From: TMP-24 sp046348855
Lineage (GTDB): Bacteria; Pseudomonadota; Alphaproteobacteria; Rhodobacterales; Rhodobacteraceae
Reading direction: 5' to 3'
Length of the DNA: 64,000 nt
Assembly (NCBI GenBank): GCA_046348855.1
Contig: JAXMDK010000001.1
Coordinates: forward strand, 1 to 64,000
Within the stretch, counting starts at the first letter, position 1. Each line of letters starts with the position of its first letter. Below the pieces are notes generated by a model. The model was not told the origin of the DNA and searched no databases. It was given only the letters and a program-made list of their open reading frames with translations. Below are positions 7,328 to 16,065 of this stretch, piece by piece. The position numbers were made by a program, and so were the translations under genes.

Positions 7328-9034
7328 TCAGGCCCGGATCAGGCCCATGCTTTCCAGTTTCAGGATCACCTGGTGAGCGCAGTTGTCGACGTCGACATTC
7401 TCGGTCTCGACGCGCAGTTCGGGGTTGGCCGGCACTTCGTAGGGATCGGAAATGCCGGTGAACTCCTTGATCTTGCCGTCGCGCGCCAGCTTGTAGAGCC
7501 CCTTGCGGTCGCGCCGCTCGCATTCCTCGATCGAGGTGGCGACATGGACTTCGACGAAGGCGCCGTAGGTCTCGATCATCTCGCGCACGTCGCGGCGGGT
7601 GGAGGCATAGGGCGCGATCGGCGCGCAGATGGCGATGCCGCCATTTTTGGTGATCTCGCTGGCCACATAGCCGATGCGCTTGATGTTGATGTCGCGGTGT
7701 TCCTTGCTGAACCCGAGCTCCGACGACAGGTGTTTCCGCACCACGTCGCCATCCAGAAGCGTGACCGGCCGGCCGCCCATCTCCATCAGCTTGACCATCA
7801 GCGCGTTGGCGATGGTCGACTTGCCCGAGCCGGAAAAGCCGGTGAAGAAGACGGTGAAACCCTGCTGGGCGCGCGGCGGCGAGGTGCGGCGCAGTTCCGC
7901 CACCACTTCGGGGAACGAGAACCAGTCGGGAATATCCAGGCCCTCGCGCAGGCGGCGGCGCAGTTCGGTGCCGGAAATGTCCAGCACGGTCGATCCGTCC
8001 GGCACTTCGTCGACCGGGAAATACTGCGCCTTTTCCTGCACATAGACCATCTGCTTGAAGGGCACGACCTCGATCCCGATCTCGGCCGCGTGCTTCGTCA
8101 CCAGTTCCTGCGCGGCGTAGGGGCCGTAGAAGTCCTTGCCCTGGCTGTTCTTGCCCGGCCCGGCATGGTCGCGCCCGACGATGAAATGGGTCAGCCCGTG
8201 GTTCCTGCGGATGATCGCGTGCCACAGCGCCTCGCGCGGGCCGCCCATGCGCATGGCCAGCCCCAGAAGCGACAGGTGCGTGGTCGCGGCCGGGTACTTG
8301 TCCAACACCGCCTCGTAGCAGCGCACCCGGGTGAAATGATCGACGTCGCCCGGCTTGGTCATGCCGACGGTCGGGTGGATCAGAAGGTTGGCCTGCGCTT
8401 CCTTGGCGGCACGGAAGGTCAGTTCCTGGTGGGCGCGGTGCAGCGGGTTGCGGGTCTGGAAGGCGACGACGCGGGTCCAGCCGAGCTTGCGGAAATAGGC
8501 GCGCAGTTCGTTCGGCGTGTCGCGGCGGCCGCGGAAGTCGTAGTGCACCGGCGGCTGGATGCCGGTGACCGGCCCGCCCAGGTAGACGTTGCCGGCCTTG
8601 TTGTGCAGATAGTGCACCGCCGGATGCGCCGGATCGTCGGCGCCAAAGACGCCCTCGGCCTCGCGCGACTTGTCCGGCACCCATTTGTCGGTCACCGACA
8701 GGATGGCAAGGATCACGCCTTCCTGGTCGCGCAGCGCGATGTCCTGGCCGGGTTCGACCTTTTCGGCAAAGGCGTCGCTGACGTCGAGCGTGACCGGCAT
8801 CGGCCAGAGCGAGCCGCTGGCCAGCCGCATGTCGGCGACGACGCCGTCATAGTCGGCCTCGGTCATGAAGCCCTTCAGCGGATGGAAGCCGCCGTTCATC
8901 AGGAGTTCCAGGTCGCAGATCTGGCGCGGCGTCAGATCCCATGACGGTAGGTCGCCCGCATCCGCCTTCAGCTTTTGCGCGGACTCGTAGGAAACATAGA
9001 GTTCCGGGATCGGGGCGTGGTTGGGACGCGACAT
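7328..9034 (-). CDS. Bifunctional ATP sulfurylase / APS kinase
   Basis: The 568-residue fusion has an N-terminal ATP sulfurylase (about residues 1-390) with the QTRNPLHRAH nucleotide motif and GRDHAGPG loop. The C-terminal APS kinase (about 395-568) has the P-loop GFSGSGKST and LLDGDVVRKHLS. It makes APS from sulfate and ATP, then phosphorylates it to PAPS, in the cytosol. Both active sites look intact, so it is probably a real two-step enzyme rather than a regulatory kinase-like domain. It is monocistronic, with a bidirectional terminator downstream. Confidence 0.95.
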   Translation of the reverse strand: MSRPNHAPIPELYVSYESAQKLKADAGDLPSWDLTPRQICDLELLMNGGFHPLKGFMTEADYDGVVADMRLASGSLWPMPVTLDVSDAFAEKVEPGQDIALRDQEGVILAILSVTDKWVPDKSREAEGVFGADDPAHPAVHYLHNKAGNVYLGGPVTGIQPPVHYDFRGRRDTPNELRAYFRKLGWTRVVAFQTRNPLHRAHQELTFRAAKEAQANLLIHPTVGMTKPGDVDHFTRVRCYEAVLDKYPAATTHLSLLGLAMRMGGPREALWHAIIRRNHGLTHFIVGRDHAGPGKNSQGKDFYGPYAAQELVTKHAAEIGIEVVPFKQMVYVQEKAQYFPVDEVPDGSTVLDISGTELRRRLREGLDIPDWFSFPEVVAELRRTSPPRAQQGFTVFFTGFSGSGKSTIANALMVKLMEMGGRPVTLLDGDVVRKHLSSELGFSKEHRDINIKRIGYVASEITKNGGIAICAPIAPYASTRRDVREMIETYGAFVEVHVATSIEECERRDRKGLYKLARDGKIKEFTGISDPYEVPANPELRVETENVDVDNCAHQVILKLESMGLIRA

Positions 9035-9399
9035 CGGAAATGCCTCTGCAATGGACGAAGCGGCGGAGACGCCGACAGGCGGGGTCTAGCTTGCAACCGG
9101 AAGACTGTTCAAGCTGGGCGCGGTCTTTGGCCCCGAAAAGGGCAGGAATGCCGCGCGGTCGCGTGGGATTGGAACGGATTTCCGCACAAGCCGGTCAAAC
9201 GATGCTTCCGGCAGCCGCAACGGCAACTCGGCGCGAGGCCATCGCCTCGCGCGTCGGGACCGGGATCAGCCTGTCTCGTCCGTGCCCAGATGTTTGGATC
9301 GGCGGAAGCCCCCTCGGCCTGCGCTTGCGCTCCGGCCAACCGGACCGGGCAACGCCCCACTGGGCGTCCCCTGGTCGGTCCGGGAAACAGCCGGAATCC
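9035..9399. other. Intergenic region, no gene recognised
   Basis: This 365-bp gap separates the sulfate-activation gene and trxB, both on the minus strand. A weak minus-strand promoter candidate (TTGAAC at 9107-9112, 18-bp spacer, TAGACC at 9083-9088) could serve the sulfate-activation gene. A small palindrome (ACGCCC-CACT-GGGCGT) lies just after trxB near 9354-9369 but has no T-run. The open frames here have skewed composition and no recognisable product. Confidence 0.4.
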
Positions 9400-10341
9400 T
9401 CAGTCGTGCCCGGCCAGCCAGCGTTCGGCGTCGAGTGCCGCCATGCAGCCCATGCCGGCCGAGGTGACGGCCTGGCGGTAGATGTGATCGGTCAGGTCGC
9501 CCGCCGCGAAGACGCCGGCGATGCTGGTGGCGGTCGATCCCGGCTGCACCTTGACGTAGCCGCCATTGTGCAGTTCCAGCTGGTCCTTCACCAGTTCCGA
9601 CGCCGGGGCATGGCCGATCGCCACGAAGAAGCCCTCGCAGGGAATGTCGGTGACCTGGCCGGTCTTGACGTTGTGCGCCCTGACCGCGGTGACGCCCAGC
9701 GGCGCCTCGGTCCCGAGGATTTCCTCGACCGTGTGGTTCCACAGGACGCTGATCTTGGGGTGCTTGAACAGCCGGTCCTGAAGGATCTTCTCGGCGCGGA
9801 AACTGTCGCGGCGGTGGATCACCGTGACCTTCGAGGCGAAATTGGTCAGGAACAGCGCCTCCTCGACCGCGGTATTGCCGCCGCCGATCACCACGACTTC
9901 CTTGCCGCGATAGAAGAACCCGTCGCAGGTGGCGCAGGCCGAAACGCCGAAGCCCTTGAACTTTTCCTCGGACGGGATGCCCAGCCACCGGGCCTGCGCG
10001 CCGGTGGCGAGGATCACCGCGTCGGCGGTGTAGGTGGTGCCGCTGTCGGCCTGGGCGGTGAAGGGCCGTTTCGACAGGTCGAGCGCGGCAATATGGTCCG
10101 AGATCACCTCGGCGCCCATCGCCTTGGCGTGGGCCTCCATGCGCACCATCAGGTCGGGGCCCTGGACCTCGGTATCGCCGGGCCAGTTCTCGACCTCGGT
10201 GGTGATGGTCAGCTGGCCGCCGGGCTGGATGCCCTGCACGAGCACCGGCTTCAGCATGGCCCGCGATGCATAGACCGCCGCGGTATAGCCGGCCGGACCC
10301 GACCCGATGATGAGAACCCGAGTGTGGCGCGTTTCGCCCAT
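9400..10341 (-). CDS. trxB: Thioredoxin reductase
   Basis: The ATG at 10341 is chosen over a GTG 15 bp upstream because GAAGGGG lies at the right distance; this gives 313 residues. The FAD-binding GSGPAGYTAAVYASRA motif, the redox-active CATCDGFF disulphide and the second dinucleotide fold (VVIGGGNTAVEEALFL) are all present, as is the C-terminal GVFAAGD. The enzyme reduces thioredoxin with NADPH in the cytosol. It is divergent from the Lrp-family gene; the short intergenic region holds a perfect palindrome. Confidence 0.97.
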   Translation of the reverse strand: MGETRHTRVLIIGSGPAGYTAAVYASRAMLKPVLVQGIQPGGQLTITTEVENWPGDTEVQGPDLMVRMEAHAKAMGAEVISDHIAALDLSKRPFTAQADSGTTYTADAVILATGAQARWLGIPSEEKFKGFGVSACATCDGFFYRGKEVVVIGGGNTAVEEALFLTNFASKVTVIHRRDSFRAEKILQDRLFKHPKISVLWNHTVEEILGTEAPLGVTAVRAHNVKTGQVTDIPCEGFFVAIGHAPASELVKDQLELHNGGYVKVQPGSTATSIAGVFAAGDLTDHIYRQAVTSAGMGCMAALDAERWLAGHD

Positions 10342-10446
10342 GACCTGCCCCTTCACTTCCTTGCCGGGGGCATATAATCAGCCCGGCGAGCCGGGGGAAG
10401 GGCCGTTCAGCGCCCAGCGGAACCCGGCATTGGCAAATAGCGAAAT

Positions 10447-10462
10447 AATATTGCGCAATATT
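10447..10462. promoter_or_regulatory. Perfect palindrome between trxB and the Lrp-family gene
   Basis: AATATTGC|GCAATATT is a perfect 16-bp palindrome in an AT-rich patch, 44 bp before the regulator's ATG. Lrp/AsnC proteins bind short imperfect palindromes and often autoregulate, so this is a natural operator candidate. Assignment is by position only. Confidence 0.5.
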
Positions 10463-10505
10463 GCCCGCGGCGGTAAGTTCCGCAAAATTTTGAAGGAGAT
10501 GCCCG

Positions 10506-11006
10506 ATGGCTGGCCACAAACTTGACGAGATCGACCGCAAGATCCTGTCAGAGTTGCAGGCCGACGGGCGGATGACCAACGTCGAACTGGCCGGACGGGT
10601 GGGCATTTCGGCGCCGCCCTGCCTGCGCCGGGTCAGGACGCTGGAAGAGGGCGGCTACATCCGCGGCTACCATGCCGACGTCAATCCGCGCGAACTGGGC
10701 TTTGAAGTGCATGTCTTTGCCATGGTCGGCCTGAACAGCCAGGCCGAGGCCGACCTGTCGGCCTTTGAACGGCGCTGCCGCGACTGGCCCCTGGTGCGCG
10801 AGTGCCACATGCTGAACGGCGAGATCGACTTCATCCTGAAATGCGTCGCGCCCGATCTGTCGACGTTCCAGAGCTTCCTGACAGAACAGCTGACGGCGGC
10901 GGCCAATGTCGCCTCGGTCAAGACCAGCCTGGTGATCCGCTGCGCCAAGGACGAACCGGGCGTGCCCTTCGATGTGCTCGAGGCGCGGATCGCCCGCCTG
11001 GGCTGA
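10506..11006 (+). CDS. Lrp/AsnC-family transcriptional regulator
   Basis: The 166-residue protein has an N-terminal winged helix-turn-helix (LDEIDRKILSELQADGRMTN and VELAGRVGISAPPCLRRVRT) and a C-terminal RAM ligand-binding domain (about 75-150). This is the standard Lrp architecture: an octamer that senses amino acids. A strong Shine-Dalgarno (AAGGAGAT) precedes the ATG. It is divergent from trxB across about 160 bp containing a palindrome. Targets cannot be deduced beyond likely autoregulation. Confidence 0.93.
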   Translation: MAGHKLDEIDRKILSELQADGRMTNVELAGRVGISAPPCLRRVRTLEEGGYIRGYHADVNPRELGFEVHVFAMVGLNSQAEADLSAFERRCRDWPLVRECHMLNGEIDFILKCVAPDLSTFQSFLTEQLTAAANVASVKTSLVIRCAKDEPGVPFDVLEARIARLG

Positions 11007-11102
11007 TCAGGCCCGGCGTCGGCGTCCCGCGCCCCGAAGCTGCCCCCACGGCGGCCGTTGACTGCCCCGGCGGACGGACCGCCGGGCGCAGGGCAAGCCG
11101 GG

Positions 11103-11918
11103 TCAGGCGGCCGCGACCTCGTCGGCCTCTTCCGCGGTCAGGCGGGGATAGGCCAGCGGGCCGAAGCCGCCGAAATCCTTCAGGTTCGGGAACATGGCCA
11201 GGAACAGTTGGGCAAGCTGGGGGTCGAACCGTTCGGCGAAGTCCTTGCCGGGGTGATAGCTTTCGATCTCGACGCCGGCGCAGCGCAGGGCGCCGTGGCG
11301 GGCGAGGACCACATGGTAGACGCTGACCGGCGCCACCGGCGTGACTTCGACCACGCTTTCGCCGTCGATCAGGCTGCGCGCCGGGATCGAGGTGCGCAGC
11401 GCGCCGATCCGGTTGTAGCGCCCGCCCTGCAGGGCGACACGCGCCTGCGGGCCCAGCAGCAGGTCGGGCATCGGGCGGCCCTCGCCGAAGGCTTCGGCGG
11501 TGATGCGGGTCATGGTCGCCGGCGCAAGGCCGGGAATGGTCTGTGGCGGAAACAGCGTCATCGCGCCGATCCATACCACCTGTTCGCGGCGGCCGTCGGC
11601 GGTCACCACCGTGGCGCCGGGCTCAAGATCCTCGACCGCGACCAGCCCTTCGGTGGTTTCGATCAGCGTGCCCCGGGCGATGGCGGAAAAGGCTTCCTCG
11701 AAGGCCGGAAGGGCGGGGGCGATGCGGGTCGCGGTTTCCACCGCGCCATCGGCGCCCAGCCAGGTGGTTTCATAGCGGCGGGTCATGAAGGCAGCTCGGG
11801 CCGGACGGGCGGCCGGCTTGGCGCCACGCGGCAGGAAGGGTTGCGGGAGTTTGGCTTTTTGCGCGGAGGCAACGACAGGCGCGGCAAAGGCCGCCGCCGG
11901 AGGGGCAGAATGCAACAT
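11103..11918 (-). CDS. Hint-domain protein
   Basis: The 271-residue protein has an unstructured Ala/Pro-rich N-terminus (about 1-80) and then a Hint module (Hedgehog/intein-type, Hint_2; about residues 80-215). It starts at FSAIARGTLIETTEGLVAVE, with DLEPGATVVTADG and later VSVYHVVLARHG, the typical final strand. In Rhodobacteraceae such stand-alone Hint proteins are frequent and their substrate is unknown. The usual catalytic Cys at the start of a Hint domain is replaced by Ala or Gly, so splicing-type chemistry is doubtful. It has its own promoter at 12013-12041. Confidence 0.85.
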   Translation of the reverse strand: MLHSAPPAAAFAAPVVASAQKAKLPQPFLPRGAKPAARPARAAFMTRRYETTWLGADGAVETATRIAPALPAFEEAFSAIARGTLIETTEGLVAVEDLEPGATVVTADGRREQVVWIGAMTLFPPQTIPGLAPATMTRITAEAFGEGRPMPDLLLGPQARVALQGGRYNRIGALRTSIPARSLIDGESVVEVTPVAPVSVYHVVLARHGALRCAGVEIESYHPGKDFAERFDPQLAQLFLAMFPNLKDFGGFGPLAYPRLTAEEADEVAAA

Positions 11919-12012
11919 CGAAAAACCTTTCGGTTCAAAAAAGATCCCGAGGCAGAACGCCGCGGAAATTCCAGTACTATTCAGTCGCGGGCCGAAAATT
12001 GACCCGCAACTT

Positions 12013-12041
12013 TCTTAACAGCCCCGGTCCGGTCCTGTCAA
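12013..12041 (-). promoter_or_regulatory. Sigma-70-type promoter of the Hint gene
   Basis: On the minus strand, TTGACA (12041-12036), a 17-bp spacer and TTAAGA (12018-12013) give a near-consensus promoter. The transcript would start near 12006, leaving a leader of about 88 bases before the ATG at 11918. Confidence 0.65.
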
Positions 12042-12168
12042 AAATTTGCAGAGATTTGTGCGGATCGGCACTTCCGGCCGGCGGGCTGCCGCGCTTTGTC
12101 ACGCGGCGGGCAACAGTCGCCGGGCGGCAGACGGACCGGCGCGGGCAGATGCGCCGGCGGGCAGGGAA

Positions 12169-12930
12169 TCACAGGCGGATGGCCGAGATCAGCCGGCCAT
12201 AGTCGGCTTCGCGCATGTGCACCGACCGGCGGTAGGAAAAGAACCTGTCGGGGTCGGAATAGGTGCAATGCCCGGTCCAGACCGCCCGGCCGACGCCGGC
12301 GGCGCGCAGTTGATGCAGCCCGAAGCCGGGCAGGTCGAAATGCAGCCGGTCGCCGCTGCGGCCGACGAAAAACCGGTCGAAGGCGGGGTCTTCGGCCAGG
12401 AAACTGTCCATGAATTCCTGCCCGACTTCATAGGCGCGCTGGCTGATGGTGGGGCCGATGACGGCGCGGATACGTTCCGGGCGGGCGCCGAGCGTCTCCA
12501 TCGCGCGGACGGTGTTGCCGAGGATGCCGGCCAGCGCCCCGCGCCAGCCGGCATGGACCGCGCCGATCACGCCGGCCTCGGGGTCGGCCAGAAGAACCGG
12601 CTGGCAGTCGGCGGTCAGGACGGTCAGCGCCAGGCCCGGCCGGTCGGTGACCAGCCCGTCGGCGCGCGGCGGCTTGTCAAAGGGTTCGGTGACGATGACG
12701 GCGTCGGCGGAATGGACCTGGTGGACGCCGACCAGCGCCGCCGGCGTCACGCCCAGCCGGTCGGCCACCCGGGCGCGGTTGACGGCGACCGCCTCGGACT
12801 GATCCGACGAGCCCTGGCCGCAGTTCAAGCCCTGGAAGATGCCCGACGACGCGCCGCCCTTGCGGGTGAAGAAGCCATGCGCGAGGGGCAGCAACGCATC
12901 ATGTGTCAGCAGTTCGAGCGTCGTGGCCAT
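12169..12930 (-). CDS. pgeF: Peptidoglycan editing factor / YfiH (laccase-domain) protein
   Basis: The 253-residue protein belongs to the YfiH/COG1496 family. The metal and active-site signature is visible as GVHQVHSADAVIV, LTADCQPVLLADP and GAVHAGWRGALAGI, giving the His-Cys-His set. Members act as purine-nucleoside phosphorylase-like enzymes, and in E. coli PgeF prevents misincorporation of serine in peptidoglycan stems. It overlaps the upstream methyltransferase by ATGA and is the last gene of an lgt operon, an arrangement common in Rhodobacterales. Confidence 0.93.
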   Translation of the reverse strand: MATTLELLTHDALLPLAHGFFTRKGGASSGIFQGLNCGQGSSDQSEAVAVNRARVADRLGVTPAALVGVHQVHSADAVIVTEPFDKPPRADGLVTDRPGLALTVLTADCQPVLLADPEAGVIGAVHAGWRGALAGILGNTVRAMETLGARPERIRAVIGPTISQRAYEVGQEFMDSFLAEDPAFDRFFVGRSGDRLHFDLPGFGLHQLRAAGVGRAVWTGHCTYSDPDRFFSYRRSVHMREADYGRLISAIRL

Positions 12931-14006
12931 CAGGCGGGGTCCAATCCGGGCGGCGGCGGGCTGCCTGCGGGGTGGCAGGCGATCACCTTGAACAACTCAC
13001 CCATTTCCGAGGGGTCGGTCAAGCGGCGATGCGCGGCGCTGTGTGTTTCCAGCGCGGCACCGGCAACGCCGCGCCCGAGCTTTTCGGCGCGCGCGTCAAT
13101 GCCGAGACGGCGGAGGAAAACGCCCTGGGGCACCATCGCGGTGGCCTCTGCGCCGCCCTGGCGGAAGGCCAGCGCCAGCGCCTCGAAATCGACATGCGCG
13201 GTCAGGTCGGCCATCCCCGGCTCGGCCAGGGGATCGCTGGGCTGGTGGCCGCGCAGCGCCTGGAACGTGTCGCCCAGCGACCGCCAGCCGCCATAGTCGA
13301 CTACCAGCGCCGCGCCGCCCCGCCGGGCGATGCGCGCCGCAATTGCCCCGGCGACCGTGGGGAGTGCCGGGCAAAGTTCGACCACGTCACCCTCGGCCGT
13401 ATCCGCCAGCCGATGGGCAAGGGCCGCCACCGGCAGGGCAGGGGCCAGCCCCGCCGCCAGCTGCCCGTCACGCAGGCCGATCTGGCGTTCGGCCCAGCCG
13501 GCGCCGGTGCGGACGAACTGGCGGATCGGCAGGGCGTCGAAAAACTCGTTGGCAACCAGATAAAGCGGCAGGTCCGGCAGGCCGGACAGGTCGTCGTGCC
13601 AGCGGACCGGATGATCGCCGAGCGTCTGGCGCTGGCGGGCGCGCAGGTGGGGCGACAGTTCGACCAGATGCACTTCGGCGGCATCGCGCATCGGCGGGAC
13701 GGTGCGCAGCGCGCGCAGAATGTCGGCCATCAGCGTGCCGCGCCCCGGCCCCAGTTCGGCCAGCGCGAAGCGGGGCGGGCGGCCCTGGTCGACCCAGCAC
13801 TGGGCGAGGCACAGGCCCAGAAGTTCGCCGAACATCTGGCTGATTTCCGGCGCGGTGGTGAAATCACCCGCCACGCCGAACGGATCGCGGGTGGCGTAGT
13901 AGCCATGCTGGGGGTGCATCAGGCATTCGGCCATGTAGTCGGCCAGCGTCAGCGGCCCCTGCGCCACGATCCGCGCCGCCAGAAGGCCGGCGAGCCCCGC
14001 GGTCAT
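12930..14006 (-). CDS. SAM-dependent methyltransferase, NDUFAF7/MidA-like
   Basis: The ATG at 14006, overlapping the lgt stop (ATGA), gives 358 residues; the frame is open much further upstream only as a shadow inside lgt. The SAM-binding motif LAELGPGRGTLMADILR and the ANEFFDALP motif are characteristic of the COG1565/DUF185 family. The eukaryotic member methylates an arginine of complex I subunit NDUFS2. A similar role on NADH dehydrogenase is plausible in this respiring bacterium but is inferred from the family. It is the middle gene of lgt-NDUFAF7-pgeF. Confidence 0.93.
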   Translation of the reverse strand: MTAGLAGLLAARIVAQGPLTLADYMAECLMHPQHGYYATRDPFGVAGDFTTAPEISQMFGELLGLCLAQCWVDQGRPPRFALAELGPGRGTLMADILRALRTVPPMRDAAEVHLVELSPHLRARQRQTLGDHPVRWHDDLSGLPDLPLYLVANEFFDALPIRQFVRTGAGWAERQIGLRDGQLAAGLAPALPVAALAHRLADTAEGDVVELCPALPTVAGAIAARIARRGGAALVVDYGGWRSLGDTFQALRGHQPSDPLAEPGMADLTAHVDFEALALAFRQGGAEATAMVPQGVFLRRLGIDARAEKLGRGVAGAALETHSAAHRRLTDPSEMGELFKVIACHPAGSPPPPGLDPA

Positions 14007-14896
14007 GGCCGAGGCGCGGCGCGCGAGGACCGTGCCAGGAACCACAGTCCCGCCGCCACCATCGGCAGGCTGAGAAGCTGGCCCATCGACAGGCCGAAGG
14101 TCGCACCGCCGATCACATGGCCCAGCGGGTTGTCGGGCGTGATGAACTGGGCGTCGGCCTGGCGGAACAGCTCGACGAAGAGCCGCGACAGGCCGTAGCC
14201 CAGAAGGAAGGTACCGGTGACGAGGCCCGGCCGCTTCAGCCCGCCGCGCCGCACCAGCCACCATAGCACAAGGCCAAGCGCGATCCCCTCCAGCCCCGCC
14301 TCGTAAAGCTGGCTGGGGTGGCGGGCGCATTCGCCGGGGATGATGCCGGGGCAGGATTGCGCCGCCTCGCCGGGAAAGACCACCGCCCACGGCAGGTCGG
14401 ACGGATGGCCCCACAGTTCGGCGTTGATGAAGTTGGCGATGCGGCCGAAAAACAGCCCGATCGGCGCCACCAGCGCCATCGCGTCCGACAGTTGCAGCGC
14501 CGGGACGCCGTTGCGGCGGCAGAACCACAGGCCGGCGGCGATCACGCCCAGGAAGCCGCCGTGAAAGGACATGCCGCCTTCCCAGACCTTCAGGATCTCG
14601 GACGGGTGCGCCAGATAGTAGTCGCGCTGGTAGAAGAGCACGAACCCCAGCCGCCCGCCGAGGATCACCCCCAGCACGATTGCCGACAACAGGTCCTCGA
14701 CCCGCCGCGGCTCCATCGGCGCCCGGTCGCCGGGCCAGAGGCCGGGGCGCGCCATCAGCGCCATGATCACCCGCCAGCCGGCGATCAGCCCGGCCAGATA
14801 GGCCAGCGCATACCAGCGCAGCGCCAGTTCATGCCCCCAGAGCGTGACCGAGAACAGATTGCGCGAAATGTCTGGGAACTGGAGGACGGCGAGCAT
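14003..14896 (-). CDS. lgt: Prolipoprotein diacylglyceryl transferase
   Basis: This 297-residue integral membrane enzyme has about seven helices. The Lgt signature regions are present: GGMSFHGGFLGVIAAG with the essential His, GRIANFINAELWG, and the C-terminal GLSRLFVELFRQAD. It transfers diacylglycerol from phosphatidylglycerol to the lipobox cysteine, the first step of lipoprotein maturation in the inner membrane. It heads the lgt-NDUFAF7-pgeF operon, with ATGA overlaps at both junctions. Confidence 0.97.
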   Translation of the reverse strand: MLAVLQFPDISRNLFSVTLWGHELALRWYALAYLAGLIAGWRVIMALMARPGLWPGDRAPMEPRRVEDLLSAIVLGVILGGRLGFVLFYQRDYYLAHPSEILKVWEGGMSFHGGFLGVIAAGLWFCRRNGVPALQLSDAMALVAPIGLFFGRIANFINAELWGHPSDLPWAVVFPGEAAQSCPGIIPGECARHPSQLYEAGLEGIALGLVLWWLVRRGGLKRPGLVTGTFLLGYGLSRLFVELFRQADAQFITPDNPLGHVIGGATFGLSMGQLLSLPMVAAGLWFLARSSRAAPRP

Positions 14897-15011
14897 GGAA
14901 CCCTTTCATCTGGCCCTGACAGAGCCTCTGGCCGCGGCGAAGTCAACCTTGTGGTTTCGCCGGCCGGCCCGCATATAAAGGCCGGGATACCAGTCTGGAA
15001 GGAGAAGGGCC

Positions 15012-15293
15012 ATGCAGGGCGGAAACAAGTTCTTCGACGACATGTCGAAGCTGATGACCAATGCGATGGGCGTCGCCCAGGGGGCCAAGACCGAAGCCGA
15101 GACGGCAATGAAGGGCTGGGTCGACCGCTGGCTGGCCGACCGCAATTTCGTGACCCGCGAGGAGTTCGACGCGGTTCGGGCCATGGCCCAGAAGGCGCGC
15201 GAGGAAAACGAGGCGCTGAAGGCGCGGATCGAGGCGCTGGAAGGCAAGGGGCCGACGGACGGCGCGAAGAAGCCGGCGGCGAAGAAAGGCTGA
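15012..15293 (+). CDS. ubiK: UbiK-type accessory factor (BMFP domain)
   Basis: The 93-residue protein matches the UbiK/YqiC family. It has an N-terminal helix (FFDDMSKLMTNAMGVAQGAK), then TREEFDAVRAMAQKAREENE and a coiled coil ending EALKARIEALEG. The tail is Lys/Ala-rich. UbiK forms a trimeric coiled coil with UbiJ and supports aerobic ubiquinone synthesis. The gene is single, with an AAGGAG-like site before the ATG and the second post-stop element after it. Confidence 0.85.
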   Translation: MQGGNKFFDDMSKLMTNAMGVAQGAKTEAETAMKGWVDRWLADRNFVTREEFDAVRAMAQKAREENEALKARIEALEGKGPTDGAKKPAAKKG

Positions 15294-15315
15294 GATTCGG
15301 CGGGCCGGGGGCAGG

Positions 15316-15381
15316 GAGGGGCGCTGCCCCTCTTTGGCCTGCGGCCAAATTCACCCCGGGATATTTGCGAACGGAAGATGG
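15316..15381 (+). repeat. Post-stop hairpin + ATATTTG element, copy 2
   Basis: A hairpin GAGGGGC-GCT-GCCCCTC (15316-15332) is followed by a second hairpin TTTGGCC-TGC-GGCCAAA (15333-15349). The conserved core ACCCCGGGATATTTGCGAAC with a purine-rich tail (15353-15381) comes next. It shares the GCT loop and the CCCCGGGATATTTG core with copy 1 and lies 23 bp after the ubiK stop. Confidence 0.6.
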
Positions 15382-15432
15382 CAAGGGCCACTTGAGGCCC
15401 AGGGCGCCGCGCGATGTCCGAAGGGCGGGAAT

Positions 15433-15509
15433 TGGTCGGAGCGAGAGGATTCGAACCTCCGACCCCCTGCTCCCGAAGCAGGTGCGCTACCAGACTGCGC
15501 TACGCTCCG
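15433..15509 (-). tRNA. tRNA-Pro (anticodon CGG)
   Basis: On the minus strand the acceptor stem CGGAGCG (15509-15503) pairs with CGCTCCG (15443-15437). The anticodon loop TTCGGGA sits on a CTGCT/AGCAG stem, giving CGG. The T-arm GGTTCGAATCC is present. The 3' CCA is encoded (15435-15433). The 77-nt total is normal. Confidence 0.95.
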
Positions 15510-15590
15510 ACCGTGGGCGGGGGGTTACCGATTCCCGGTTCCAATTGCAAGGGGCGATTGGCGGCGTGGTGCGGCGGAGAGGAGGCGGCG

Positions 15591-16043
15591 ATGAAGGGCG
15601 CAAGGACGGCCGGACCGGCCGCGGGCGATGGGGCAGGGACGGGCCCGAGGTTGCTGTCCGGTGGCAATCCGCAGATCGCCAAGGGCGAGGGTGACGGGCC
15701 GGTGCAGGCCTTCATCGCGGCGATGCCGGGCTGGCAGCGGGAGGCGGGCGTTCGTCTCGACGCGCTGGTGGTCCGCGCCGTGCCGCAGGTGCGCAAGGCG
15801 GTCAAGTGGAACTCGCCCTTCTACGGCCGGGAGGCCGGCGGCTGGTTCCTGAGCTTTCATTGCTTTGCCCGGTATGTGAAGGTCGCGTTCTTCCAGGGCG
15901 CCCTGCTGACCCCGCCGCCGCCGGAGCCGTCGAAAAGCGGCGACACGCGCTATCTGCATGTCGGCGAAGGAACTGCGCTCGACGAGGATCTGTTCCTGGA
16001 CTGGGTTCGCCAGGCGGCGGACCTGCCGGGCTGGCGCGTCTGA
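15591..16043 (+). CDS. DUF1801 domain protein
   Basis: Starting at the ATG at 15591, which has GGAGAGGAGG just upstream, gives 150 residues; the frame extends further up only across the tRNA. The central part has the DUF1801 signature: a helical segment around VQAFIAAMPGWQREAGVRLD, then VRKAVKWNSPFYGREAGGWF and the strand FARYVKVAFFQGALL. The fold is YdhG/CyaY-like. Function is unknown; some relatives are described as iron-related or DNA-binding without firm proof. Neighbours give no clue. Confidence 0.8.
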   Translation: MKGARTAGPAAGDGAGTGPRLLSGGNPQIAKGEGDGPVQAFIAAMPGWQREAGVRLDALVVRAVPQVRKAVKWNSPFYGREAGGWFLSFHCFARYVKVAFFQGALLTPPPPEPSKSGDTRYLHVGEGTALDEDLFLDWVRQAADLPGWRV

Positions 16044-16065
16044 GCCGGCCGGTTCCGATGGGGAA

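Noticed and set aside
9109..9360. 83-residue minus-strand frame in the gap before trxB
   Set aside because: No ribosome-binding site, no family and an Arg/Cys-rich composition typical of random GC-rich DNA.
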